Positions 11,138 to 23,131 of a stretch of 64,000 nucleotides of DNA are shown here, piece after piece. The notes below the pieces were generated by a model. That model was given only the letters and a program-made list of their open reading frames with translations. It was not told where the DNA came from and ran no database searches. The stretch lies in contig WOAB01000619.1 of assembly GCA_027886185.1 (NCBI GenBank), positions 9,858,001 to 9,922,000 on the forward strand, in the 5' to 3' direction. A program made the position numbers and the translations under genes. Within the stretch, counting starts at the first letter, position 1, and every line of letters starts with the position of its first letter. Origin of the DNA: Rheum nobile (taxonomy: Eukaryota; Streptophyta; Magnoliopsida; Caryophyllales; Polygonaceae).

Positions 11138-12266
11138 TTATATCCTTAATTAGCTAGTAACCTAGTTTACCTATGCCTAACCCATCATATATATATATAT
11201 ATATATGCTTGTACACAAGCACTTCGCCCCCAGCCAAATTCAAAGCACCGTTCCTGCCGTCACATGCCTTTTCCCTCACACCTTAATTCTTCTAGCCATC
11301 TTCATCTTCAATCTCCAATTTGTAAGTCTTTATCTTTCTTATATAATAGTAATGGTATTTAGCCTTTAAATTTAGTTACGTTAATTGTTTTGTGGGTATG
11401 TGATTGGGTTAATTTGAAGACTTCAAGAGAATTTTGTGATGTTAACTGTGCATGTGCAGAAGAAAACAAGGTCGATGGGGTAGGATTTTGAACTCTAAAT
11501 TTATGAAAATTTTAAGGATGATAAGTTACATATTAGGGAGTATGTCTCTAAAATTTATGATATTTGGATCTAAATTGAAGGAGATAAAAATCAGTTACGG
11601 ATTCATGGTATTCCTGGAAGACTAGACAAAAGCAGTCTGTAGTTTATGGATCTGGGTATGTTCAAGTGAATATAAAATCGTGACATTTTTATGTGTGAGA
11701 GATCATATAAATGGAGATAGTTGTTACGAAATTTGGTGGTCATTGGAGTTGAATTGAGTGAGAAACAAATTGTTGAACGAACTATCCTGGTTAAGGGAAA
11801 ACAGTGTTTTGAAAGATATGTTGAAGAGTTCGTACATTGAGGATTAGGGTAATCTAATGTGCTTATAAAATTTTGAAATTTGTATGATAAGTCAGATCTT
11901 GTATGTACAGAATTCAATTAAAATATGGGGTTAATCGGAGTCCATTTAAGGGAGATACAAAATATAAACCGAGTTGTTGTTTAATGGGATTGAGAATTTG
12001 TATTGTCAACTTAGAAATTAAATCAAAACTTCGTATGAACTCTAATGGAATGTTTCTTACTGAACCTTTTGGACCTTTTGGTAGATGTGAAATTTAAGAA
12101 GTTATTGAAATGTAAGAATTGAAATCGATTAAATTAGTACTAAAATGGATTTGTTATGTTTTTTTTATAAAATCAGTGCGCATAATCTATGACCCTGAAT
12201 TTGTCGATTTTTGACAAATTTTTGGAAACGGTTTTCGGATTCGTGGAGAATGGTCATAACTCATAC
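11138..12266 (+). other. Promoter/leader-like region, possibly an LTR fragment
   Basis: An (AT)n run at about 11189-11208 is followed by a CT/CA-rich leader-like stretch and a GTAAGT donor-like site near 11322. The same arrangement (AT run, then pyrimidine-rich leader) is found on the opposite strand in the LTR at 20640-20790, which suggests LTR ancestry. No coding frame is supported. Confidence 0.3.
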
Positions 12267-12274
12267 ATGTTTAT

Positions 12275-12654
12275 TAGACCTGATCAAACGCGGGCCTGGG
12301 TCAGGCTTTAGTCAAAATCCGGGCCCGTTTTTGTGGGCCCGGACCGGGCCGAGCCCGTTTGTCGGGCCCAAGGGGCTAATCGGGCCCGCCCGGAAGAGCG
12401 GGCCGGTCCGCATGACATATAACTTATATTTAAATTATTTTTTGGTATATTTTTTTGGTATTTAGCCCGGCCCGTAAAATTATTATTTTTTATGTATTTT
12501 TTAGGTTATATTTATTTTTTTAATGTATTTTTAAATATATTTTTATATAATTTAAATTTTATACGGGCCGGGCCAACCGGCCCGTTCGGGCTTAAACCCC
12601 TGTCCAAGCCCGTTTTGCTTGGCGGGCGGGCCGGCCCGCGTTTGCTCAGGTCTA
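12275..12654. mobile_element. GC-rich hAT MITE, TAGACCTG family
   Basis: The terminal repeats are TAGACCTGATCAAACGCGGG at the left and TAGACCTGAGCAAACGCGGG at the right (reverse complement), one mismatch in 20. Flanking octamers ATGTTTAT (12267-12274) and ATGTTTAC (12655-12662) match 7 of 8, as expected for hAT. The subterminal zones are full of GGGCCC/CCGGCCC words around an AT-rich centre. It shares terminal sequence with the large element at 55117-62899. Confidence 0.85.
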
Positions 12655-12662
12655 ATGTTTAC

Positions 12663-13189
12663 CCTCATAATTTTATATCTAGTGTAAGAAGTAGTTTGGG
12701 TTGGGTTTTAAACACGTTCGTACAGAAATCTGTCTAGTTTCAAAAGCTGATTTTGAAAACTTGTACACGTGTTATGATATGGCTTGCATATTAGGAGGTT
12801 CGATTTGAGGGTTTTCAACTTCATTGGCTACATTCGGAATTCGAAGATCATCAATAAGGCAAGTTCTCATACTTGTTCGGTTGGACATTTGTGTGCTTGT
12901 TTGAATATTGTTTTATGCGTCTAAGATTTGTTATGATAAATGCTTGTGTGAGTTGTTGACGCATGTAATGTTATTGTGACTCGTTCATGAAATATTATTT
13001 AACGTTATATTATGAAATCTGAAAGATTCCATGTATGTGCTTGACTTGTTCATTATATGAATGACTTGTTCATTTGTGTTGTGAAAATGTATGTTGTCAT
13101 TCATATGAGTGATCAAAAGAAAAAAAATGAGGACATCCTTCATGCGGAGTTTTATGCGATTAGGACGCGGTTGCACCACCCTATGAATG
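12663..13189. other. Continuation of the leader-like region
   Basis: No gene is recognised. It continues the sequence interrupted by the hAT MITE and ends where LTR homology begins at 13190. Confidence 0.4.
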
Positions 13190-13387
13190 ATGGGCTTATT
13201 TAAATTAAACTTTGATTTATATAGGAATAGTGTTAGTTAATTCTAAACATAATGAAATCTCACTATATCCCATAAAATATTTTCTTTTTCCCGATAGCCT
13301 CAACTATAGGTCTTAAAAATAGAAATGTCGAATGTTCTAATAATGGAACTTACTAACTAAGGAAATTTAATAAATTCGGATATTACA
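13190..13387 (-). repeat. 3' LTR fragment of the chromovirus-like element
   Basis: Positions 13190-13274 match 20864-20951 of the other LTR with few differences (shared TTATATAGGAATAGTGTTAG). The fragment ends GGATATTACA at 13387 and is followed by a pyrimidine-rich polypurine-tract complement (ACTCCCCCTTAA, about 13391-13402). The first roughly 2 kb of this LTR is missing. Confidence 0.8.
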
Positions 13388-13577
13388 TATACTCCCCCTT
13401 AAATATAGTTTCGTCCCCGAAACTACAATCAAGAAATGAAACGTTAAAATATAAACTGATAGAATAACTTCGAAACTTTAGAAGGTCTCAAAATACCCCC
13501 TCCTTTAAATTAGGTTCGTCCTCGAACCTAATCGAATCAAAGTGCTCTTAGAGCATCATACTTTCAATCATCCTCCA

Positions 13578-16500
13578 TTAACGCGATCGACTGCATGTAT
13601 AGAACATCATCAAGCATGGAAATGCTCGCACAACAATTAAGGTACTCCTAACATCAAACAAACACGCAACGAAATAAAAACTTTTACACAAGACTAAAAT
13701 AATAAGCGTCCATCCAAAAGCTGCCAATAAGCTAGGATATAACTCAGGATAATTCTCTTGTAAACTCATCTCAGTCTCCCAAGTGGCTTCCTCGACTCCA
13801 CGTTGAGACCAATGAATCAATAATAATGGAATCTCCTTGTTTCGTAGCTTCTTGACTTGGCGGTCAAGAATCGTTATTGGCTGCTCAACAAAGGTATGAT
13901 CGGACTCGACTCTCAACTCATCATAACTTAGTATATGACTGAGGTCTGGTATAAATTGTCTTAATTGAGACACATGAAACACTGGATGAACTCCCTCTAA
14001 TGACGGGGGAAGTGCCAAACGGTACGCAAGTTCCCCAACTCTCTCTAAGATCTCAAACAGATCGATGTAGCGAGGACTCAACTTTCCCTTAATCCCGAAT
14101 CTCCGAACTCCTTGAGTAGGAGACACCCTCAACCAAACATGTGCTCCCACCTCAAACTCCAAGGGTCGTCCTCGCTTATCATCATACGACTTTTGACGAC
14201 TCTGAGCTGCTAACATCCGATCTCTAATCACGGCTACCCTCTCTATAGTCTCTTGATTCACTTGAGGTCTCTCACCGACCTTATCGGAGGGGTCATCCCA
14301 ACATAAAGGAGTCCGACATCTCCGACCATACAATGCCTCATAAGGAGCCATCTGAATCGATGCGTGCCAATTATTATTGTATGCAAACTCCACTAACTCT
14401 ATGTGCTCTGACCATCCTCCACCCCAGTCCAGAACACAAGCTCTCAACATATCCTCGAGTGTCTGAATCGTCCTCTCTGACTGCCCATTAGACTGTGGGT
14501 GGTAAGCTGTAGGAAAGTGGAGTCTAGTGCCCAAAGCCTCGTGCACCTGGTTCCAAAATCTCGATGTGAATCGACCATCTCTGTCAGATACAATGGTCTT
14601 TGGAACCCCATGTAATCTCACAATCTGCCTCACAAATACATCAACTAATCGACTCACCGGCCACGTTTCCTTATCGGAAGAAAACGCGCGGTCTTCGTCA
14701 ATTTGTCCACCACAACCCAGATAGCATCATGCTCGCGACTATTGCGCAGTCCCGTAACGAAATCCATGGATATATCCTCGCACTTCCACTCTGGAATAGG
14801 AAGTGGTTGTAGCCTTCCTGCTGGCCTCTGGTGCTCAATCTTGACCCGTTGACAAGTTTGGCATCTCGCAACGAACTTAGCCATGTCGAGCTTGAGATAC
14901 TCCCACAAGAAATGTTGCCTGAGATCCTTGTACATCTTACTCGACCTTGGGTGGATCGAATAAAGTGTAGCATGAGCTTCTTGTAAAATCCTCTGTCTGA
15001 GATCATGATCTTGAGGTAAACAAATCCTCCCTCGAATTCTCAAAATCCCATCATCACGAATTTCATACTCCAAAGTCTCTCCTTGGTGCACATTTTGACT
15101 TATCCCTAGAATCATCGGACATATCCTCTGCTTTTGGCGGATCTCCTCTACTAGAGTAGACTGAATCTCTAAGGAGTGCAACTGACCCTGATATCTCTGT
15201 ATCCTCACCTCAATCCCACTCCTAATTAAATCTTGTTGTAAAGCTAGTTGAGTGGTAAGTGACAGCATGCGTTCTTGGGTCATCTTTCGACTAAGTGCAT
15301 CGGCTACAACATTTGCCTTGACAGGGTGATAAAGAATCTCCAAATCATAATCCTTAATTAGTTCGAGCCATCTTCTCTGTCTCAGGTTCAACTCTCGCTG
15401 AGTGAATATGTACTTGAGAGTTTTGTGGTCCGTCAAGATATGGCATGTCGTCCCATACAAGTAGTGTCGCCAAACCTTCAACGCGTGAGCCACAACTGCT
15501 AACTCCAAGTCATGCGTCGAGTAATTCTGTTCAGACGGCTTCAGCTAGCGAGATGTCTAAGCAATTACTCGATCCCTCTATATCAAAACACAACCTAAAC
15601 CTAGCTTCGAGGCATCACTATTTACTACATATCCCTCGGAACCCTGTGGAAGAGCCAGAATATGTGCAGAAGTCAACCTTCTCTTCAACTCTTCGAAACT
15701 CTGTTGGCAAGCCTCAGTCCAAACAAACTTCATGGTCTTGCGAAGCAAGTTGGTCAATGGTTGGGCTATGCTAGAGAACCCTTCCACAAATCGTCGGTAA
15801 TACCCCGCTAGGCCCAAGAAGCTACGCACCTCCTTCACGTTCTTCGGAGATACCCATGATGCCACCGCCTCGATCTTCATCGGATCGACTTTTACTCCTT
15901 CAGCCGAGACCACATGACCTAGAAATGTGACCTCACTCATCCAAAAGTCACATTTGGAAAGCTTAGCAAACAACTTGTGTTGCCTTAGAACTCCCAATAC
16001 AATTCTCAAATGGTCAACATGCTCCTCACGACTAAGAGAGTAGACCAAGATGTCATCAATGAACACCACTACGAATCGGTCCAAGTACTCAATAAAGATC
16101 CGATTCATCAACTCCATGAACACGGCTGGCGCATTTATCAATCTGAACGGCATCACTATAAACTCATAGTGTCCATATCTGGTCCGAAAAGCCGTCGTTG
16201 GAATATCCTCCTCACGAATCCTCAGCTAGTGATATCCAGATCTTAAATCAATCTTGGAAAACACCACTGCCCCTTCAAGCTGATCCAACAAGTCGTCAAT
16301 GCGAGGAAGCGAGTACTTGTTCTTGATGGTGACCCAATTAAGCTCTCGGTAATTGATGCATAACCTCATCGACCCATCTTTCTTCTTCACAAATAACACT
16401 GGAGCGCCCTAAGGTGGTGCACTTGGGCGAATATAACCCCTCTCTGCCAACTCTTCCAGTTGCAACTTCAACTCTTGCATCTCCACCGGTGCCATACGAT

Positions 16501-16618
16501 ATGGAGCTCGGGAAATAGGTCGTGTTCCCGACTCCAAATCAATGCTGAAATCTACCTCTCTTCGAGGCGGGATTCCTGGCAGCTCATCAAGGAACACATC
16601 CTCAAACTCTCGTACCAC
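13578..16618 (-). pseudogene. Ty3/gypsy (Tekay/Del chromovirus) pol, decayed
   Basis: Read right to left: the reverse-transcriptase N-terminus (16618-16230, DELPGIPPRREVDF), then the RT core with the catalytic box FIDDILVYS (near 16060). RNase H follows (15508-15290, THDLELAV and DHKTLKYI), then the integrase HHCC domain (near 14980-14830, ending CQTCQRVKIEHQRPAGRLQP). The integrase core is at 14657-14350 (DRDGRFTSRFW, HPQSNGQSERTIQTLEDMLR). A C-terminal chromodomain lies near 13870-13750 (LRNKEIPLLLIHWSQRGVEEATWE), which marks a chromovirus. In-frame stops near 16410, 16225, 15576 and 15540 and a 1-nt frameshift near 14655 disable it. It lies between gag (16692-18533) and the 3' LTR fragment. 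Confidence 0.93.
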
Positions 16619-16691
16619 CGGAATGTCAGTAAGTCTCGGGTCTCCTTACTCTCTTGGAGGGCATAACACCAATAACCGACACATCCCTCGT

Positions 16692-18533
16692 TCAACAGCT
16701 TGATGCCGTCATAGCACTAATCACCGCTCCAGACTTCCCGGGATCACGTCCCCAGAATACATGTTGGGTCCCATCATCAGCTGTCATAGTCACTGTACGA
16801 TTGTTAATATCAAGGACCGCTCTATATCTTGTCATCCAGTCCATGCCTAGAATCACATCATCATTTGGCAGTGCCATCACAATAAAATCTACCAACCAAT
16901 CTTGATCTCCTATACGAATCGGGCACTGTTGGATCTCTCTATCCCCACCCACTTTACTACCATCAGGTAGACCCACAACAAACGGTATACCAATAGAACA
17001 AGTCAAAAGCAATCTATCTACACATGATGCATCAATAAATGAATGGGTAGTGCCAGTATCAAAAATAATCATCACCGGTTCAGACCGGATCCAAATCGTA
17101 CCTGTAGCTTTAGGTGCGTTGGGTTTATCGGTCCTCCTCATCTTGAATACTCGGGGTGGGTTAGCTCCTGAGTTTCCAGCTCCATTTCCACATCCTCGGC
17201 CGCGACCATGTCTTGGAGGAACAAGAGTCTGAGGTGGTGGTGGTGGTGGTCTAAATCCTCCCGCTGCCCTTGGAGCTGGTGAAGAACCCTGAGACTGAGC
17301 AACACCTTTGTTGCGATAGAAAATAGCGTGATGTCCCTTTTGCCCACAAGTATGGCAAGTGATCGGTGGCTTATTACAAACACTCCTTAGATGATCTGAA
17401 CTACCATAGTTATAGCATCGCCTTTGTCCACCAATATCACCAGGGTGAAGAGATTGACTCTGCAGACTCTGAGACTGTCCCTGTTGTCCTTGGTTTCCGC
17501 CTCCTTGTGGCGAGAAACTTGGCCTTTCATCACCTCTGAACCTTGATGGCATCTTTTGCCTCTTGCCATTTCCCTGAGTAGTAGTAGGACGCCTATACTG
17601 CGGGTTGTCCATCTCATATGCCATAGCTTTATTTTGGTACTCTCTCAATGTGGAGCACCCGAATCCAGCCAAGTACTGATGGATATCTGGTCTGATCCTC
17701 TTAGAAAATGCATGAATACGTTGCTTATACGATTTCATAGCATCAGCTACATATGTCAACTCTCTTTTGAAATTTATGGCAGCCTCCGCAAAGGATGCGC
17801 TCTCCCACTCTACATTATAGAATTCCCGAACTCGAGCATCCCTGACAGCACTGGGACAATACTCGTCCCTCATCATCTCTGAGAACTCCTCAAAACTCAC
17901 CTCATGATCCATAGTTTGTAAGGACCACCAGTCAAAAGCAGTATCCCTAAGCAAACTCTGAGCTAGCGACACCTTTCGATCCTATGGTGCCTTGATTGTG
18001 TTAAGAGCAGAGGCGACCTGTCTCAACCAAAACTCCACATCCTTCCCATGAGATCTCGTGAAGAAAGGAAGCTTCAAGTAGCTGAACTCACAAAGTCATC
18101 TATCCGGACCCGTGTCCTTTCGATCTCTCTCAGGTTGGACTGACACCTCAGATCTCCCCTGGGCTGGAGGGGGTAGTGTAGACACTATCGGAACCCAAGG
18201 AGAAGGTGCTTGAGGAATTGGTGCCCTAGAACCCGATGCTTGAGGAGCAACACCAAACGGAGTCGGTACCTGACTTCCCCCATAAAGGTTCTGCATTAAG
18301 GACAAAACCGCTTCTTGGACTAAGGTACGCAACTCGGGTATCCCAGTAGGTGGAACACCTATAGGTTGCCCTGATCTAGCAGGAATCTGGGCCACATCAC
18401 CATGAGAGGCACCTTGTCCCTGATGGACACTCAAAGTTGGTCCTTGACTCTCTACAGTCTCTTCGACTTGGGGCTCAACAGCGACCCCTTTTCCTCTTCC
18501 TCTATCTCGCCCTCTACCTCTTCCTCGTGCCAT
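16692..18533 (-). pseudogene. Ty3/gypsy gag-protease, decayed
   Basis: It starts at 18533 with an Arg/Gly-rich N-terminus (MARGRGRGRDRGRGKG). A proline-rich linker is followed by the gag core near 17980-17650 (FDWWSLQTMDHEVSFEEF, RVREFYNVEW). Two zinc knuckles near 17420-17330 have each lost a Cys (CYNYGSSDHLRSVC; CHTCGQKGHHAIFY). The aspartic protease is at 17075-16800, active-site triplet DTG within IIFDTGTTHSFIDA, then VILGMDWM. Stops near 18094 and 17981 interrupt the frame, the first replacing a Trp that is still present in the partial copy at 21280. RT lies downstream at 16618, past further disruptions. Confidence 0.92.
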
Positions 18534-18780
18534 AACTGAAATGCATGTAAATATTATTAATTACCTGCAACCCTACTAAAATCTATCTAGAAGACAATAA
18601 AATATAGCTTACAGGGTTTCCCTCATCTAATGATGGCGTCTCAACGTGCCTTTCTACCCGACATGCAAAATGCACCGTAAAACCAATTTTCAAAAATTTT
18701 AAAGCTCGAGCTTAGTTATAAAATCTAAATTGGACCTCTTGTGCGTTAATAATAGGACCTTGTGCCCTTGTTGTCAACCT

Positions 18781-18793
18781 GGCTCTGATACCA
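18781..18793 (-). other. Primer-binding site (initiator Met tRNA)
   Basis: The minus strand reads TGGTATCAGAGCC, complementary to initiator Met tRNA, 3 nt from the LTR start at 18797. This fixes the element's minus orientation. Confidence 0.85.
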
Positions 18794-18796
18794 ATT

Positions 18797-20951
18797 TGTA
18801 ATACCCCGTCCAGACACCCGGGACATTACATGGTAGTGGACCACACATGGGTCTACCAGACCTAGCTTGACAACAAAATCACTAAATTGGACCTTCCAAT
18901 AAAGGCACGACGAGAAAACAATGAAAACTATCCAACTTATATTCATTAAATAATATCAATGAAAACCAACATGTATGCAATAACCAAAGTAACTAGAGAA
19001 GTGATGCGGAAGACTGAAACTATAATAATATCTCAACTATTTCTAGGACCAATGAAAGGTTCCTAGATAATCCAACTATTCATTAAATAATATCAAACTA
19101 AAAACAAACCGAGCAACCATCCTAAGGCACATCATGTTGAGGTTGGCCCCCATCATTCGGAAAGGGTCCCTTTTGGCGCACCAAACACACCAGTATCATT
19201 ACCTAAAAATCATAACAATTATCACATTAGCTCACGATTCTTATATGAGCCAAACAAGCAGAAGAAAGCATGCGAAGCAAAACCAAAATACGAGGTATTT
19301 ATATGAACATATATAACTTTAGTAGTAGTAGGTAGTCAAGCTATCAATATTCTCATACAAAGACGGACATTAACAGTACAAAAGTTCACAATCATATATC
19401 AACTTTAATTCCTCAGCAAACATCTCACATCTCAAATCAATTAACAATATTATCATAACACAAATTGATATATATCGTCATTTAGATCATTCAGCAACCA
19501 TGTCATAACTAGGATCAATCACACATCATGGCACCCTCCGGCCTCAATCTCGGCACAACGGTCAGCGCGCAACTCTACTCGTTGTCCATTTCCAACCATT
19601 TAACTTCTAACCCCGGCTAAGTCTCTACTAGAGCACTTGCCAAAAAAATTTAACATTTCGAGAAGGAGCCCCACCTCGCTGTATGGTTATACCCAGGGAT
19701 CACTTCCTCAACGACTTACCCCCTGCCCATAAACATACCGGTGGAAACCAAATTAGAAACATTAATAAAAATCATTTTAAAAACACACTAAACAATTAGG
19801 TTCGTCTCCCAAAATACGGCCCAACATACCCCGTCTACAAGTCTAGCGCATATAAGAACCGAAACCTAAGTAAGTACAAAAGAACTTACCTCAAGGGAGA
19901 ACATCCGACACCAAAAGAAAAGGAGTATGAACGAAAAAGATTATGAACCTAATGAACATAAATCAATCAAAATTAATCCCCAAAATACGTAGGACACCCA
20001 AACATGAACAACTGCAACAACTAAGAAATATGCTAAGATCTTGAATTTCTGAACGCTGTAATTTCCTTATAAATTCCCAAACAAATATCTAACGAATTCT
20101 AAAAATTACATAACTAACTTTACCACAAACCTAACTTCATTATCTTTCTAGTGTCACCAGCTTCGTATTATTCCGAGTTCAATATAATACCCAGAAATTC
20201 ACGCAAATCAGGACATTTTAGGATTCAGCATACAACCATAACTCATGGTTTTTCTCAGATTTCACCATCTTAATGATTCTATAAAACTCTACCAAAATAC
20301 CATGATACAGTACATAACATAAGCTTTCTATTGACTACTCGTGGGATTCGTAACTCCTTATACACACATAGTTAAGAATTTTCAAAGTTCAACAGTGAAT
20401 CAACTTCTCTGAATTTTAATTAAATTTACAGACATGATAAAAATCCCAATTTTTAATATGATGTTCATCAAACAGTCAATAATCATCACGAAACGTTTCG
20501 GAATTTTTGAATCATCAAAGCGTAAGTACTTGATCTAATAACAAAACATTGCAGATATCTCAAGTGAGATTACCTTAAACCTAAACTCATACACTTATAA
20601 ATCCACCATAATCCCTAATCTATACTAAAACAATGATTAGCAATAAGAACATAAAATTAAGGTAAGAATACGTACTCTTGAATTGGGGTTGACTAATTGA
20701 ACTTGGAGAATGGAGAAGGGAGAATGGAGTGGCATGAGATATTTAGATTAGGGTTAATTAGGTTTAGACCAACATAACATATATATATTAGTTGACTTTG
20801 AACTAGGAGATAAATGGGTTTAGGAGGTAAATGGGCTTAAGAGATAAATGGGCTTAGGAGGTAAATGGGCTTATTTAAATTAAACTTCGATTTATATAGG
20901 AATAGTGTTAGTTAATTCTAAATATAATGAAATTTCACTATATCCCATAAA
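18797..20951 (-). repeat. 5' LTR of the chromovirus-like element (truncated)
   Basis: It starts TGTAATACCCCGTCC beside the primer site and shows LTR features to 20951, where identity with the other LTR ends at CCCATAAA. The final ~113 bp, which should finish GGATATTACA, is absent. An ATATATATTA promoter-like run on the minus strand lies near 20780. A short internal repeat AAATGGGCTTA(A/G)GAG occurs three to four times at 20813-20870. Confidence 0.8.
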
Positions 20952-21395
20952 TTTATGGCAGCCTCCGCAACAGATGCGCTCATCCACTCTATATTATAGA
21001 ACTCCCGAACTCGAGCATCCCAGACAGCACTAGGACAATACTCGTCCCTCATCATCTCTGACAATTCCTCAAAATTCACCTCATGATCCATAGTTTGTAA
21101 GGACCATCAGTAAAAAGCATTATCCCTAAGCAAACTCTAAGCTAGCGACACATTTCGATCCTCTGGTGCCTTGATCGTGTTAAGAGCAGAGGTGACCTGT
21201 CTCAACCAGAACTCCACATCCTTCCCATGAGCTCCCGTGAAGAAAGGAAGCTTCTAGTAGCTGAACTCACGAAGCCATCTATCCGGACCCGTGTCCTTTC
21301 GATCTCTCTCAGGTTGGACTAACACCTCAGATCTCCCGTGGGCTGGCGGGGGTGGTGCAAACACACCAGTAACATTGCCTAAAAACCACAAAATT
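20949..21395 (-). pseudogene. Displaced partial copy of gypsy gag joined to LTR
   Basis: 20949-21353 repeats the gag segment 17770-18172 with about 90 percent identity by eye, including CTCGAGCATCCC and AACTCCACATCCTTCCCATGAG. 21355-21392 then matches LTR positions near 19184-19215. The left joint with the LTR shows a short overlap (AAATTT). It is a rearranged second copy of the same family, not a gene. Confidence 0.8.
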
Positions 21396-22440
21396 TTAAT
21401 GTATCGGTCACGGATGAATGGAAGTACTCTACAAAATGGGTGTTCGAAGCCTCATGTAGGGTTGAAAGTCTAACCTCCCTTTGCCATGTGCTGGAGGCGT
21501 CATGTAGCTTTATTGGTGTTGTTATTAGTACAATAATAGCATCTATGTTGTATAAAAATGTGAATTAATATCGTTTATACAACCAATTCTATGCAAAAGA
21601 ATAAAGGCCTTTTTTATATAATCTAAAAATGGCTATATTATCATTTAAATTTCCTTTTTGTTTTGATTGTAAATAAGCTAGGGTCATATTAAAAATCTAT
21701 GCATTTTTTTGTTATATTACACAAATAAAACAATAATATATTTGACCCAGTTAGAAATACGTGTTCAACTATTTATCTTCATAAAAGAAGCCGTTTAAAT
21801 TCCAATATATGTAATACAAATATCAAGGGATAACCTTTTTGCCCCGGGTAAAAAAGGGTTAAAGTGTTTAATTTAATAAAGGAAGTGCTTATAATTCCAA
21901 GACACGAACGTTTCACAACATCTTTTTGGTTAATTACTCGTACAATAGATCGAGGAATGCATTTTTTATAAGAGTCTCTGAACCCCTTTGAACAATTATA
22001 CAATTCATAAGAATTTCCCCCTTCATACACTGGCAATCAGGACTAATTCTGTTTTTTTTTGTCATATTTTTTACGGTGAAAATGAATTTGTACAAACCAA
22101 CCTTTCATTGGGAGGCCAAAAGTAAGCATTCTTGTTATTTGTTTTAAAAAACGTTGCCATTTCAAAGCATTTACCACTCGATTTATCATGTATATATGGT
22201 ACTTCGTATCATTTCCTCATAAAGTAAAGAAAAATATATAATTTTGTAATCACTGTGTCGAATTTAATTTATAGTTGTGATATTTTTAAATTTAATAGGA
22301 AAATAGAACAAACTATTTTCCAAAGTGATATCAAATGCTACGCTAGAATGAATTATTTTGTATGACAGGAAACACGATTTTATGAAATTTGGTTAAGTTT
22401 TTTATGATAGTGAGATTGTATACGCAGTATTACTTTGTCT
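21396..22440. other. Intergenic, nothing recognised
   Basis: AT-rich DNA with no coding frame or repeat that I can support. Confidence 0.5.
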
Positions 22441-23060
22441 CCGTGAGAAAGTCTCCCCAAGGCTCCCTAGTGTCTGATGTGGGTTAGGGTTCCGACCTCG
22501 CGACATCGAGAGACAATTTCTCTTGCTTCTCCCCAAAACTGCTTCCTTTTAATTCTCTTCTTGCTTCTGCCCAGCACCCAACAATCTCGCCCTCTCTCTT
22601 CCTCCCTCTCTCTATAGACACCATTTCTCCTCCGCGCTTCTCCTAGACCGAAAACCGCCTTGTCTGCTTCTCCATCTGGGCTTTGGCCACACCAAGGCAC
22701 AAATGAGCCTTACGAGATCAAGGTCATAAACGCCCGGAACCCAGTTGCTCCCAGTACTGAGCCGGTGGTGGACGACATCGTTTAGGGTTGCGAGAGCGCT
22801 CCAATTTATCCCAGTACTGAGCCAAGCAACACCTGTGGTGGATGAAATTGTGACATTATCTTGTGAATTTCCCTATGGAATCAACGTATATCGACTATAG
22901 TGTATACCTTCTAAAATGCAATTTTTTTTAATGAAATTTGTAGCAATTTCAAAAAATGTATGAATTGCTGTTGTAGAAGGTGGGATAGGGTTCCGACACC
23001 GCGACATAGGAGCACGTTTTTAATGTAATTATCGATTCATTTGTCTATGTTGTTGTAGAA
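22441..23060 (+). pseudogene. Possible first-exon remnant with internal duplications
   Basis: This is a CT-rich leader followed by a short GC-rich coding-like stretch (EPYEIKVINARNPVAPSTEP near 22700-22780) that soon hits a stop. The phrases TAGGGTTCCGAC(A/C)(C/T)CGCGACAT (22487 and 22988) and CCCAGTACTGAGCC (22750 and 22808) are each duplicated, suggesting local rearrangement. The parent gene is not recognised. Confidence 0.3.
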
Positions 23061-23131
23061 GGTGGGGTATTCATTCTTTTGATTGAAATGCATTTGATAT
23101 GTTGCTTATACATTTCAATTGATGGTTTCAG

